Shown here piece after piece: positions 16,802 through 25,888 of a stretch of DNA of 64,000 bases (position 1 is its first letter; each line of letters starts with the position of its first letter). Location: positions 124,001 to 188,000 of the forward strand of contig NZ_JBHUJB010000035.1 of NCBI RefSeq assembly GCF_042683245.1, in the 5' to 3' direction. The notes beneath the pieces were generated by a model that saw only the letters and a program-made list of their open reading frames with translations, was not told where the DNA came from and made no database searches. This DNA is from Rubritalea tangerina. GTDB taxonomy: Bacteria > Verrucomicrobiota > Verrucomicrobiia > Verrucomicrobiales > Akkermansiaceae. The position numbers were made by a program, and so were the translations under genes.

Positions 16802-17803
16802 ATGAAAGAAGCTAAACACATCGCTATCGTCGGCGCCACTGGAGCCGTAGGTGAAGAAATGCTCGCTTGTCTCGACCAGCGTGCCTTCCCCATAAGCGAG
16901 CTCACATTGCTCGCCTCTGCACGCTCTGCGGGCAAAACCATTTCTTTCCAAGGTAAAGACATTATCGTCAAAGAGTTAACGCACAACTCCTTTGATGGGG
17001 TCGACATCGCACTCTTTGCAGCAGGTGGCAGCACATCACTTGAATTCGCGCCTTCCGCAGCCAAAGCCGGAGCCACAGTCATTGACAACTCATCCGCATA
17101 CCGCATGGATGATGAGGTCCCACTTATCGTGCCCGAAATCAACCCGGAAGCAGCCCAACAAGCATCAAAGGGGATCATCGCAAACCCCAACTGCACAACC
17201 ATCATCTCCTTGATGGCTCTCTTCCCTCTCCATAAAAAATACGGTCTCAAGTCCATCATTGCATCCTCCTATCAGGCCGTTTCTGGCTCAGGAGCTCAAG
17301 GCATCGCCGAACTTAAACAGCAATGTGAAGCTATCGCCAAGGGCGAAGAGATCGTCTCAGAGGTCTACCCAACCCAAATTGCTTTCAATGTGATCCCTCA
17401 GGTGGATGTGTTCCAACCAGATCACTACACCAAAGAAGAATTAAAGATGCTCAATGAATCACGTAAGATTCTTAACCTTCCTGAACTAAAAGTCACTTGC
17501 ACCTGCGTGCGGGTTCCCGTCTACCGCTCTCATTCCGTGTCGATCACTGCAGCATTTGAAAATGAACCAAGTGTCGAAGAGGCACGTGGAATCTTTGCTA
17601 ATTATCCAGGAGTAGATGCAAAGGACGACCCATCCAACAACCTCTTCCCTACACCGCTCGATACAACCTTAAAGGATGACTGTCTCGTCGGCCGCATCCG
17701 TAAAGATAAAGTCATCGATAAGGCCTTAGCTCTGTGGGTTGTTGGTGACCAGGTCCGTAAAGGGGCTGCCCTAAACGCAGTCCAAATAGCTGAAATCCTC
17801 TAA
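16802..17803 (+). CDS. asd: aspartate-semialdehyde dehydrogenase
   Basis: 333 residues. The NADP-binding IVGATGAVGEEMLACL is at residue 9; the active-site cysteine is Cys131 in IANPNCTTI, and the downstream SYQAVSGSGAQGIAELK is a family hallmark. It makes L-aspartate 4-semialdehyde for lysine/DAP, threonine and methionine synthesis in the cytosol. ispA follows after 86 nt containing a hairpin without a T tract, so the two may share a transcript. Divergent from the lipoprotein row. Confidence 0.96.
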   Translation: MKEAKHIAIVGATGAVGEEMLACLDQRAFPISELTLLASARSAGKTISFQGKDIIVKELTHNSFDGVDIALFAAGGSTSLEFAPSAAKAGATVIDNSSAYRMDDEVPLIVPEINPEAAQQASKGIIANPNCTTIISLMALFPLHKKYGLKSIIASSYQAVSGSGAQGIAELKQQCEAIAKGEEIVSEVYPTQIAFNVIPQVDVFQPDHYTKEELKMLNESRKILNLPELKVTCTCVRVPVYRSHSVSITAAFENEPSVEEARGIFANYPGVDAKDDPSNNLFPTPLDTTLKDDCLVGRIRKDKVIDKALALWVVGDQVRKGAALNAVQIAEIL

Positions 17804-17852
17804 CCTCCTCACCAGTCCATATCGACTGCGTAAATGTATTAAATTAAACACC

Positions 17853-17882
17853 ACCTCGTTGCTCCATTCGGAGCTACGAGGT
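17853..17882 (+). promoter_or_regulatory. hairpin covering the ispA ribosome-binding region
   Basis: ACCTCGTTGCTCC (17853-17865) pairs with GGAGCTACGAGGT (17870-17882), 13 bp with one mismatch and an ATTC loop. The only Shine-Dalgarno-like GAGG (17878-17881) is inside the right arm, 8 nt before the ispA ATG. No T tract follows, so it does not look like a terminator. It could limit ispA translation. Confidence 0.55.
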
Positions 17883-17889
17883 TCACAAT

Positions 17890-18774
17890 ATGAGTGACCT
17901 TAAAATTTGGCTCAAAAACCAGCAGGAAGTCGTAGACACCAAACTCGATCAGCTCCTTCCCTCCTCGGAAACAGCCCCAGCCACGATCCATCAAGCCATG
18001 CGCTACAGCATGTTTGCCGGAGGTAAACGTTTACGCCCCATCCTTTGCCTAGCTGCAGCAGAAGCCTGCGGAGGTGCTCAAGAAGCAGCATTGTATCCAG
18101 CATGTGCTGTAGAAGTCATGCACACATACTCACTGGTACATGACGACCTCCCCTGTATGGATGATGACGATTTAAGACGTGGTCGCCCAACTTCTCACGT
18201 TGTCTATGGCGAAGGTGTTGCAGTCCTGACTGGTGATGCCCTTCTCACTGAGGCGTTCACCATTGTAGCTCAGACACCTCAAACTCCCTTATACAACGCA
18301 TCCCACTTTGTCTCCGAGCTCTCAGAGACAGGTGGAAGTAAGAAACTCATCGGCGGGCAAGTCCTCGACCTCGAAGGCGAAGGTCAGAAATTGAACCTCC
18401 AACAGCTGATACAGATTCATGAAGCCAAAACTGCAGCCCTGCTGTGCAGCTCACTCAGGTTAGGTGGCATGAGTGCCAACTGTAGCCCTGAACAACTTCA
18501 GGCCCTCACCGACTTCGGCTATAACCTAGGACTCGCATTTCAAGTCATCGATGACATCCTCGATGTCACTCAAACTACTGAGCAACTCGGAAAAACCGCA
18601 GGCAAAGATGAAGCAGTAGATAAATCTACCTACCCAGCTATCCTCGGACTTGAAGAATCAAAAAAGGAAGCCGCGCGTCTCACGAAGCTAGCCCTTGATG
18701 CTATCAAGCCATTCGGCGAAAAAGGTCGCCGCCTTGATGAAATTGCGCGCTATATGCTAGAGCGAGAATTTTAA
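17890..18774 (+). CDS. ispA: polyprenyl (farnesyl/geranyl) diphosphate synthase
   Basis: 294 residues, a trans-isoprenyl diphosphate synthase. The first Asp-rich motif is HDDLPCMDDDDLRRG at residues 84-98, the second is FQVIDDILDVT near 220, and GGKRLRP near 44 binds IPP. The CxxM type first motif and the length fit FPP or GGPP synthase (IspA-like). It condenses IPP with DMAPP or GPP. It follows asd and ends at a terminator. Which chain length it makes cannot be settled by eye. Confidence 0.92.
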   Translation: MSDLKIWLKNQQEVVDTKLDQLLPSSETAPATIHQAMRYSMFAGGKRLRPILCLAAAEACGGAQEAALYPACAVEVMHTYSLVHDDLPCMDDDDLRRGRPTSHVVYGEGVAVLTGDALLTEAFTIVAQTPQTPLYNASHFVSELSETGGSKKLIGGQVLDLEGEGQKLNLQQLIQIHEAKTAALLCSSLRLGGMSANCSPEQLQALTDFGYNLGLAFQVIDDILDVTQTTEQLGKTAGKDEAVDKSTYPAILGLEESKKEAARLTKLALDAIKPFGEKGRRLDEIARYMLEREF

Positions 18775-18812
18775 ACAAGCAGACACTTCCGCAGACCCAA
18801 ATCTTACTAGGT

Positions 18813-18840
18813 CTCAGCTCACCCAAGCTGAGGCTTTTTT
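18813..18840 (+). terminator. intrinsic terminator after ispA
   Basis: CTCAGCT (18813-18819) pairs with AGCTGAG (18826-18832) over a 6-nt loop, followed by GC and six T residues. Confidence 0.85.
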
Positions 18841-18935
18841 GCACATCTCAGAGGTCTATTTAACCAACCAGTCAGGAACGTTTGCAGAACCCTTATTACA
18901 TTCTCTAACGTCCTTATTGCTCAGGATTATAGACA

Positions 18936-21680
18936 ATGATAAATCACTTTTCATCCCCCCAAGAATGCGGCACGCCCCCCCGCTCAACACCTCTTTACGC
19001 ATACCTTTTTCTCATCACTTTGACCTCATTCTTGAGCCTTTCTGATGCGACTGCCGACCTCCCTCATACTCCATACGCACGCTACAAGGCTGGAGTCGGC
19101 GTCACCATTGCAGCAAACGGCACAGTGGAACTTTGGGCTGACACTGAAGGCTCTACTAGTAGAAATCTCAACCGGGTCATTGGCGCTCCCATTACCACTC
19201 CACTCTCACACAGCGATGGGTCTACTGTCGACATCGTCACTTTCGACGGTAGTTCAAGCATCTGGGCAGCTGTAGGTGACTGGGGGAGCATCTCTGGTGA
19301 CCGTACATTAATCTTCCATTGCCGCCTAACATCTAACAATGATGGCTTCCTCTTTGATGGAAGCACAAACCCTGGAAAAACACGGGCTCAAATCCAATCA
19401 AATAACTGGCAAGTTGGCGTTCAAAGCTCAAATGCTCTCTTTGCGGCCAGCGACCCTCTCACCACCACAATTACCACAAACACGTGGCAAACCCATACCT
19501 TTGTATTCGACGAGTCCGGCTCCTCAACCCAAGTTACCCATTATATCAATAACCAGCAAGCTGGCTCAAATAATATCGACACCGACACCTCTCTCGGTGG
19601 ACTCATTCTTGCCAGCAATGGAGGCACAACTGATAAACTCAGCTACCAACTTGCTGAAGCCGTCATTTACGATCGCACATTAAATGGCTCAGAACTCACT
19701 GCTGCACAAACATACTTCACTGACCAATGGGGAGACCTCACTGACATACCCATGTCTTTCTCAAACGCCACAGTGATTCAAAATTCTAACACTGGATCTA
19801 TCTACGGATCACATGCCATTTGTGCGCTGCTAGTAAACTCGACTGGCAACATCCCTAACTATGCTATCACCCAAGTAGTTTGCTCACTAAACGGCACGAC
19901 CAATACTGGGGACATAGCCAAACTTCACCTCTACAGCTCCAACCACAGCGCTGAATTCGATAGCAGCACTTCCATCCTACTCGACACAATTACCAACCCG
20001 GGCCCCGGCTCACTCAGCTTTCAGTGCAACCACACAGTCGCCCACCCAAACTCCCACTTCTGGATCGTCGCTGAACTCACAGGCCAGTCTCAACTCGGCA
20101 ATATCCTCGATGCCCAAATCACCGAATTTACCATCGATGGCGACCAAGCCGGCGCCTTCCAACCTCTCATCTCAGATCCAGATGGCCACATCTCCCTTAC
20201 TGAACTTTTCTACTCAACAGTGATCAGAAAACAAGGTGACGATGGTGTTCACACCTACCGTATTCCTGGCCTTACAACCACCAATAATGGAACGCTCATC
20301 GCGGTATTCGATATCAGACACGACAGCAGGAGTGACCTTCCCGGTAATATCGATGTGGGTTGTATGCGCTCCACCGACGGTGGATTTACTTGGGGCCCTA
20401 TGCTCACCATCATGGACTACGATGCCTCAGTATCCGGTTCTTCGGGAAATGGCGTGGGCGACCCATCAATATTGGTAGATACCAACACTGGTCGCATTTG
20501 GTGTGCTGCACTCTATTCATTTGGAAACAATGCTTGGAACGGATCCGGCCCAGGATTAGCACCTAGTGAAACCGGACAATTTGTTCTCAACTACTCCGAC
20601 GACGATGGTCTTACCTGGAGCCAACCAGTCTCGATCACGAATCAAATTAAAGATTCTGAATGGAACCTCTACTTTAATGGCCCAGGCAAAGGGTTCACCA
20701 CCCGTGATGGCACCCTCATCTTCCCAGCTCAATATCGAGATTCTAATGGGACACCCAGATCAAACTTCATCTATTCCACTGATCATGGAGCCAGCTGGCA
20801 GCACGCACCACCAGCCATTGCCAGCGGCAACCCATGGACTACAGAAGCTCAGATGGTCGAACTCGACTCAGGTGACCTCCTTATCTCCATGCGTAACCAC
20901 CAAGGTATAGGTCAACGACTTTGGTGCATTTATTCTTGGAACAAAAATACAGAGACCATTGCGAATGGGAGCTGGGGCACGCCGTGGTTCTCACAAACTG
21001 ACCCCCGTGTCATGGCGAGCGTAGAAAGATACCGTTCCACTCTCAATGGCCACCCATATTCCGCACTTCTATTCTCCAACCCTGACACAGGAAGCCGTGA
21101 AAAAATGACCATCCGCTTAAGTACCGATGAAGGTTCCACTTGGGCTTATAAACGTAAAATTGATGACAGACCCGCCGCATATTCTGTTATGACAATCCTC
21201 CCTGATGGAAATATTGGAATTCTGTATGAAACAGGAGACAACGCGTACTACCAAGGACTCGAATTCGCTCGCTTCCCCATCGAGTGGATAACGGGCTCCG
21301 AAGATTCAGATAATGATGGCATTTCTGACTTTCTCGAAGATATCCATGGACTCAATAAAAATGACAACTCAGATGCTACAGTCGATCACGATAGTGATGG
21401 ACTTACCACAAAGTTTGAAATCCTAACAAACACCAACCCCTACTCCGCTAACTCAGTTCTCAAACCATCGTTATCTGTAGATCAAAATGATCAAATCAGA
21501 CTGCATTGGCCAAGCTCCCCCTACACCCAGTACCGCATAGAAACTTCACAAGACCTCAGCCAAGATAGCTGGTCAGCGATAGACAACATCCCTATCATGC
21601 AAGGCACGGGATCCCCCCTCGAAGTCACCTTACCTCAGGGCTTTAACACACGCCAATTCTTCAGAATCGTCGTCCCCTAG
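18936..21680 (+). CDS. secreted BNR-repeat sialidase (GH33-like) with LamG-type domain
   Basis: 914 residues. A signal peptide (YLFLITLTSFLSLSDATA, about 23-40) is followed by a LamG/ConA-like domain (about 45-270), a BNR_assoc_N-like domain (275-425) and a six-bladed propeller (430-790). The propeller has YRIPGL (the first Arg), DIRHDSRSD, four Asp boxes (STDGGFTW, SDDDGLTW, STDHGASW, STDEGSTW), MRNHQG, and AAYSVM with ILYETG for the Tyr/Glu pair. The C-terminus has Asp-rich TSP3-like repeats (DSDNDGISDFLED) and a beta domain. Expected to release sialic acids outside the cell. The start puts about 20 residues ahead of the hydrophobic core, so a later start is possible. Confidence 0.88.
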   Translation: MINHFSSPQECGTPPRSTPLYAYLFLITLTSFLSLSDATADLPHTPYARYKAGVGVTIAANGTVELWADTEGSTSRNLNRVIGAPITTPLSHSDGSTVDIVTFDGSSSIWAAVGDWGSISGDRTLIFHCRLTSNNDGFLFDGSTNPGKTRAQIQSNNWQVGVQSSNALFAASDPLTTTITTNTWQTHTFVFDESGSSTQVTHYINNQQAGSNNIDTDTSLGGLILASNGGTTDKLSYQLAEAVIYDRTLNGSELTAAQTYFTDQWGDLTDIPMSFSNATVIQNSNTGSIYGSHAICALLVNSTGNIPNYAITQVVCSLNGTTNTGDIAKLHLYSSNHSAEFDSSTSILLDTITNPGPGSLSFQCNHTVAHPNSHFWIVAELTGQSQLGNILDAQITEFTIDGDQAGAFQPLISDPDGHISLTELFYSTVIRKQGDDGVHTYRIPGLTTTNNGTLIAVFDIRHDSRSDLPGNIDVGCMRSTDGGFTWGPMLTIMDYDASVSGSSGNGVGDPSILVDTNTGRIWCAALYSFGNNAWNGSGPGLAPSETGQFVLNYSDDDGLTWSQPVSITNQIKDSEWNLYFNGPGKGFTTRDGTLIFPAQYRDSNGTPRSNFIYSTDHGASWQHAPPAIASGNPWTTEAQMVELDSGDLLISMRNHQGIGQRLWCIYSWNKNTETIANGSWGTPWFSQTDPRVMASVERYRSTLNGHPYSALLFSNPDTGSREKMTIRLSTDEGSTWAYKRKIDDRPAAYSVMTILPDGNIGILYETGDNAYYQGLEFARFPIEWITGSEDSDNDGISDFLEDIHGLNKNDNSDATVDHDSDGLTTKFEILTNTNPYSANSVLKPSLSVDQNDQIRLHWPSSPYTQYRIETSQDLSQDSWSAIDNIPIMQGTGSPLEVTLPQGFNTRQFFRIVVP

Positions 21681-21772
21681 GCACCCTCATACATCCACCT
21701 CCCACTTTCGCTATCGTACTAAACCGACAATTACGCTATCACTCCCCTAGCAACTACTCCTACTAACAAACC

Positions 21773-22264
21773 ATGCGTAACATTGTGACTCTGCTTGGCG
21801 CCTTAATCGCCCTCAACTCTAGCCCCCTCTCAGCCAAAGCCCCCTCCTCTCATACAGAAACTTGGCTAAAACTTTCCATCACTAGCCAAAATGTCGGTCA
21901 TCAAATCCATATGATGGGTGTCGATGCCGAACCCCCTAACACAAAACAATTTACCAAAGAGATCAAAGAAATAGATGCACTCCTCGACCAACTCGTAAAA
22001 AATGGCGTACTCAAACAAGAACGCTTCGAGTTAAAACCCGAATTAGACATCGAGGAATCTGTCATCATTGCGGTCAGTAAGTTGATCGAAAAATACGCAC
22101 CACAATACGGCATCTACACAATCAGAGAAATGATGGATGTTGGTGCACGTCAACGCCTCCGCCAAGTCGATGAGGATAAGCCTCTTATTCTAAATGTCCG
22201 CATGCCTGAAGAATTCCTAGCTGAATTCAAAGCTCTACTTCACAAAAAAGGCTTTAACCAATAA
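21773..22264 (+). CDS. secreted hypothetical protein
   Basis: 163 residues. An N-terminal signal peptide (MRNIVTLLGALIALNSSPLS, cleavage near AKA) leads to a charged, helical mature domain without a family I recognise. It has no TM segment and no cysteine. It follows the sialidase by 92 nt and converges with the SLC13 gene: the two stops are adjacent at 22264/22265. No regulatory signal was seen. A co-function with the sialidase is possible only by position. Confidence 0.7.
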   Translation: MRNIVTLLGALIALNSSPLSAKAPSSHTETWLKLSITSQNVGHQIHMMGVDAEPPNTKQFTKEIKEIDALLDQLVKNGVLKQERFELKPELDIEESVIIAVSKLIEKYAPQYGIYTIREMMDVGARQRLRQVDEDKPLILNVRMPEEFLAEFKALLHKKGFNQ

Positions 22265-23713
22265 CTAGAGCCCTAACCAGAGAGCGACTACCATCCATAG
22301 GTAAACAATTGCTGGACCCAACAAAGTAAAGAGAGCGCCAGACTTTACAAAATCCTTAGTCCCCACCTTATTGCTGGCAAAGGCCACTGCGTTAGGTGGT
22401 GTCGAAATAGGCAGCATCATCGCACACGAGCAAGTCAGTGCCACTGGTACTGCCAGCGCCAATGGAACCTCAGGCACAAAACCAATACCTATCGGCAGCA
22501 AAATCGCCGCGGTCGCCGTATTGCTCATCAGGTTAGACTGCACCACTGCCAAATAAGCCATTACCAACACAATCGCCCAAATCGGTAAACCTGTCGGAAG
22601 CAAACTCGCTACCCAATCTGCTAGCCCACTCACCCGCACCGCAACCCCGAGCGACAAACCGCCACACAATAACAACAACACATCCCACTGTAGGTTCCGA
22701 ATATCTTCACTCTTCAATACCCCAAACACGGCAAAACTAACAATGGGGATGAAGGAAACCACTGCGTTGGGAATCTTGTGCAAACTCTCGGTCATCCATA
22801 AGCCAATGGTAATCACGAAAACTGAAGCAACCGCAAAACGATGAAGGTTGTTATATTTACCACCTTCGGCCCCACTCAATTCCTCACTGGGAAGCAATCG
22901 AATAGAGCCAGTCTCGCAGGGGTAGCGCTTTACCAAATACATCCAGCCAACTACTGCCAATAAAATCGCTGGAGGTAAGCCATAAGTCATCCATTGTAGA
23001 AAATCCACTTGAGACCCCGTCGGCATTAAGCCTGCTGCTATCGCATTAGGAGGAGAACCTATGATCGTTCCCATCCCACCAATGTTCGCTGAAATTGGAA
23101 TCCCCAGGTAGAGCGCCTTCATGAATGGATCTTCAGCGTTGAGACTCAGTGCTACAGGAGCAACCACTGCGATCATCATCGCCGCTGTAGCCGTATTGCT
23201 CATGAACATACTAAACACAAAGGTCACCATCATACAGCCTGCTAACACTGCTTTTGGCTCGTGCCCAAAGAACCTCAACACCCGCCTCGCTATCACCTGA
23301 TCTAACTGCGTCTTACTCGCCGCCGCGGCCAACACAAATCCCCCAATAAACAACCACATCAACGGATTCGACCAGGGCTGAACAAATTGCTCCCAAGCCT
23401 TATAGTCACCATCCTCGGCAAACACCCCACCAGGCCTCCCCAATATTAAAATTTCCAAGCCCATCACAAGCAAGCCCACCGCATATGCGGGCAATGCCTC
23501 AGTAACCCACATCAATGCCGCAAAAACCAATATCCACAATGTCGAACGCCCAGCCTCAGATAAACTCTCTACCCCTGCACTATCACCCTGAGTCCAGTGC
23601 GCTACAAAAAATGCGGCCACTGAACACCCCACCACTTTCACCACTGTCCGAATCAACGGGTGGTCCACCTCCCCCAATATCCTCAGTGCCTGAGCTCTTG
23701 TGTCTGATTGCAT
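22265..23713 (-). CDS. SLC13/DASS family anion:Na+ symporter
   Basis: 482 residues with about 11-12 hydrophobic segments. The two SNT motifs that coordinate Na+ and substrate are present: MSNTATAAMMIAVVAP near 170 and MSNTATAAILLPIGIG near 395. WVTEALPAYAVGLLVMGLE near 63 and the ISTPPNAVAFAS block near 440 are family signatures. Members carry C4-dicarboxylates, citrate or sulfate; the sequence does not tell me which. It follows the SanA-like gene by 15 nt on the same strand. Confidence 0.9.
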   Translation of the reverse strand: MQSDTRAQALRILGEVDHPLIRTVVKVVGCSVAAFFVAHWTQGDSAGVESLSEAGRSTLWILVFAALMWVTEALPAYAVGLLVMGLEILILGRPGGVFAEDGDYKAWEQFVQPWSNPLMWLFIGGFVLAAAASKTQLDQVIARRVLRFFGHEPKAVLAGCMMVTFVFSMFMSNTATAAMMIAVVAPVALSLNAEDPFMKALYLGIPISANIGGMGTIIGSPPNAIAAGLMPTGSQVDFLQWMTYGLPPAILLAVVGWMYLVKRYPCETGSIRLLPSEELSGAEGGKYNNLHRFAVASVFVITIGLWMTESLHKIPNAVVSFIPIVSFAVFGVLKSEDIRNLQWDVLLLLCGGLSLGVAVRVSGLADWVASLLPTGLPIWAIVLVMAYLAVVQSNLMSNTATAAILLPIGIGFVPEVPLALAVPVALTCSCAMMLPISTPPNAVAFASNKVGTKDFVKSGALFTLLGPAIVYLWMVVALWLGL

Positions 23714-23728
23714 AAATCCGTCTCACGG

Positions 23729-24343
23729 TCATTCACCCGCAAGCCTCCAAATGTGAAGGTAGTATAACTCCCTCATCAAAAATCCCCACTTACTTTTTTC
23801 TGATCGATACATGCTCGTCCTCGTTGCCGATCCGCTTGCCTCCAAATCATGCTTCCGCGTCATTGCCAATGCTCTCTTCAAATGCCACGGATCACTCACT
23901 ATCAATGCGGAATCTAACTCCTCCTGCTGCATCACCTGCTGCGCCTCTATGATATTCTGCTCAGTCGTCTGCGATTGCTTCTCAATTAACAAATCGCGCT
24001 CAGGCACCCCCATCTTCTTACAATATTCTAAAGCAACCTCTGACTCAGCAAATTGAGCATTCTCACCAAACCCACCAGTTAACAAAACCTTGGAAACCCT
24101 CCCATCCTTATAAAGCTTAATCGCATGATCGATCCTCGCCTGAAAAACTGGAGAAGGTTTCTTATGATAAGCCGCCGCTCCTAACACTATAGCACAATCC
24201 GCCTCCCCCCCATCATCGCTGAAACCCACGCGATTGATATCCCATAGCTGCCAAATGACATACCCAAAAGCCAATACCACTGCCAACGACAACCACTTGA
24301 GTCGACGCCCCCAACGCTTCTTAAATGACAGTTTTTTCGACAA
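23729..24343 (-). CDS. SanA/YdcF (DUF218) family membrane protein
   Basis: 204 residues from a TTG start at 24343; an upstream in-frame stop lies within 6 codons and no ATG is near. A basic N-terminus and one TM helix (LSLAVVLAFGYVIWQLW) anchor a DUF218 domain: ADCAIVLGAAAYHKKPSPVFQ, then VLLTGGFG, SEVALEYCKKMGVP, SQTTEQNI and VSDPWHLKRA. These are the expected SanA/ElyC/YdcF blocks. SanA and ElyC affect vancomycin sensitivity and undecaprenyl carriers in E. coli; the biochemical role is unsettled. It probably shares a transcript with the SLC13 gene. Confidence 0.88.
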   Translation of the reverse strand: MSKKLSFKKRWGRRLKWLSLAVVLAFGYVIWQLWDINRVGFSDDGGEADCAIVLGAAAYHKKPSPVFQARIDHAIKLYKDGRVSKVLLTGGFGENAQFAESEVALEYCKKMGVPERDLLIEKQSQTTEQNIIEAQQVMQQEELDSALIVSDPWHLKRALAMTRKHDLEASGSATRTSMYRSEKSKWGFLMRELYYLHIWRLAGE

Positions 24344-24404
24344 AAATAAGATCAGTTAGAAGTACCATCTATAGATTCTGTCACCCTGTAAATCCCAAAG
24401 AAAT

Positions 24405-25679
24405 CTAGACACCTCTAGAACACTTCTCTTTGAAGGCGCTCACAGCCAACTTCATCCCCATCCCCTTCTGCAAAGTCTCATGGTACTCAGCCTGTGGGTC
24501 TGAATCTGCTACAATCCCTGCACCCACATGGTAATGAAGCTCATCTCCCTCTCGTACCATCGTGCGAATCGCAATATTAAATTGGCTCAACCCATTGAAT
24601 CCAAAATAACCTATGGCTCCTGTATACACCCCTCTTGAGCAACTTTCCAGCTCATCAATGATTTCCATCGCCCGCTTCTTAGGAGCACCTGTGATACTTC
24701 CACCAGGGAAGCATGCCTGAACAGCTGCCACCTGACCTGTCTCACTCCCTAATTCGCCCGAGACCGTGGAAACGAGGTGATAGACATGCTCGTATGATTC
24801 TAACTTCAACATCGAATCCACTCGCACTGAACCAAACTCGCACACCTGCCCTAAGTCGTTGCGCTCTAGATCGGTAATCATGACCAACTCTGAAACCTCT
24901 TTCTCAGAAGTTCTCAGCTCGTACGCGCTTCGCTGATCTTCCGCGGGATCGCTAAACCTAGGTCGAGTCCCCTTGATCGGCCTAGTCGACACCCTCTTAC
25001 CTTCAAATTTTAAAAATGTCTCGGGAGAGGAAGACAGGACCTCAGTACCGTCCAGAGAGAGATAACTAGCGTGCGGCGCAGGCGATTGCTCACGCAACTC
25101 CAAATACAGTCCATATGCTGTCCCCCCTTGCACCTCCGCAGAAAATTTATGAGCGAGGTTCACTTGATAGATGTCACCAGCTGCAATGTACTCCTTAATG
25201 GCTTGAACCTTTTCCAGATAGGCCCTCTCCGTCATCTCTTGACGGAATCCTGAAACCTCCATACCTCCCTCTTCTCGCCAGTCCATTTTGATCGCTGATG
25301 ATAAGCCCCCCACCTCGTACCATTGCTCCGAATCGTGCACATACACCAACATCTCAGGATAAACCCCAAAACAAAACGCCCCCTCATAAGAAATCCACCC
25401 ACATAGACCACCGTTGGGCAATTCCGACACATCTGATGCCCTTGCTGCAAGAACCTCTTCTAATCTAGAAACATCTGACACCTCACCACGTATCACTTCC
25501 TCAGGCCGCGCCGCTACAATGCTGATAGCGCCCTCAGACCCATCCGGCAAATTTCCCGAACTATCAAAAAATACCACGCCCCCCAAGTGCTCCAAGCCCC
25601 CAGCAACCTCTTCAGGTAATAAATTTAGTTCTACAGCTTTCAAGGGGACCTTCATCATTCTAAGTTCTGGCTCTGCCAT
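24405..25679 (-). CDS. pabB: aminodeoxychorismate synthase component I
   Basis: 424 residues, chorismate-binding family. The fold hallmarks are IAAGDIYQVNLAHKF near 190, STRPIKGTRPR near 232, LVMITDLERNDLGQV near 265, ACFPGGSITGAPKKRAMEII near 320 and a YHVGAGIVADSDP near 388. The PIKGTRPR motif with Lys fits PabB (covalent intermediate) rather than anthranilate synthase (PIAGT). It makes 4-amino-4-deoxychorismate for folate. No pabA or pabC partner lies next to it. The start is the ATG at 25679; upstream is divergent to the TPR gene. Confidence 0.9.
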   Translation of the reverse strand: MAEPELRMMKVPLKAVELNLLPEEVAGGLEHLGGVVFFDSSGNLPDGSEGAISIVAARPEEVIRGEVSDVSRLEEVLAARASDVSELPNGGLCGWISYEGAFCFGVYPEMLVYVHDSEQWYEVGGLSSAIKMDWREEGGMEVSGFRQEMTERAYLEKVQAIKEYIAAGDIYQVNLAHKFSAEVQGGTAYGLYLELREQSPAPHASYLSLDGTEVLSSSPETFLKFEGKRVSTRPIKGTRPRFSDPAEDQRSAYELRTSEKEVSELVMITDLERNDLGQVCEFGSVRVDSMLKLESYEHVYHLVSTVSGELGSETGQVAAVQACFPGGSITGAPKKRAMEIIDELESCSRGVYTGAIGYFGFNGLSQFNIAIRTMVREGDELHYHVGAGIVADSDPQAEYHETLQKGMGMKLAVSAFKEKCSRGV

Positions 25680-25888
25680 ACGCTATCTCAGAGATTCCTC
25701 AAGCCTCTAAAATGCGCATCAGACTTCACATGTGCTTTTCCTATTTCCCCACGAGTGTGATCTTAAGGGATTCGCTGACACGACACTAACCCGAGTACTC
25801 AGATTCACAGATGAGCCGAGCGACGTCCTGAATTCATAAAACTTCATCCTTCCCATCCCATACATTTGCTCTCTAAAGTCCCTCACTC

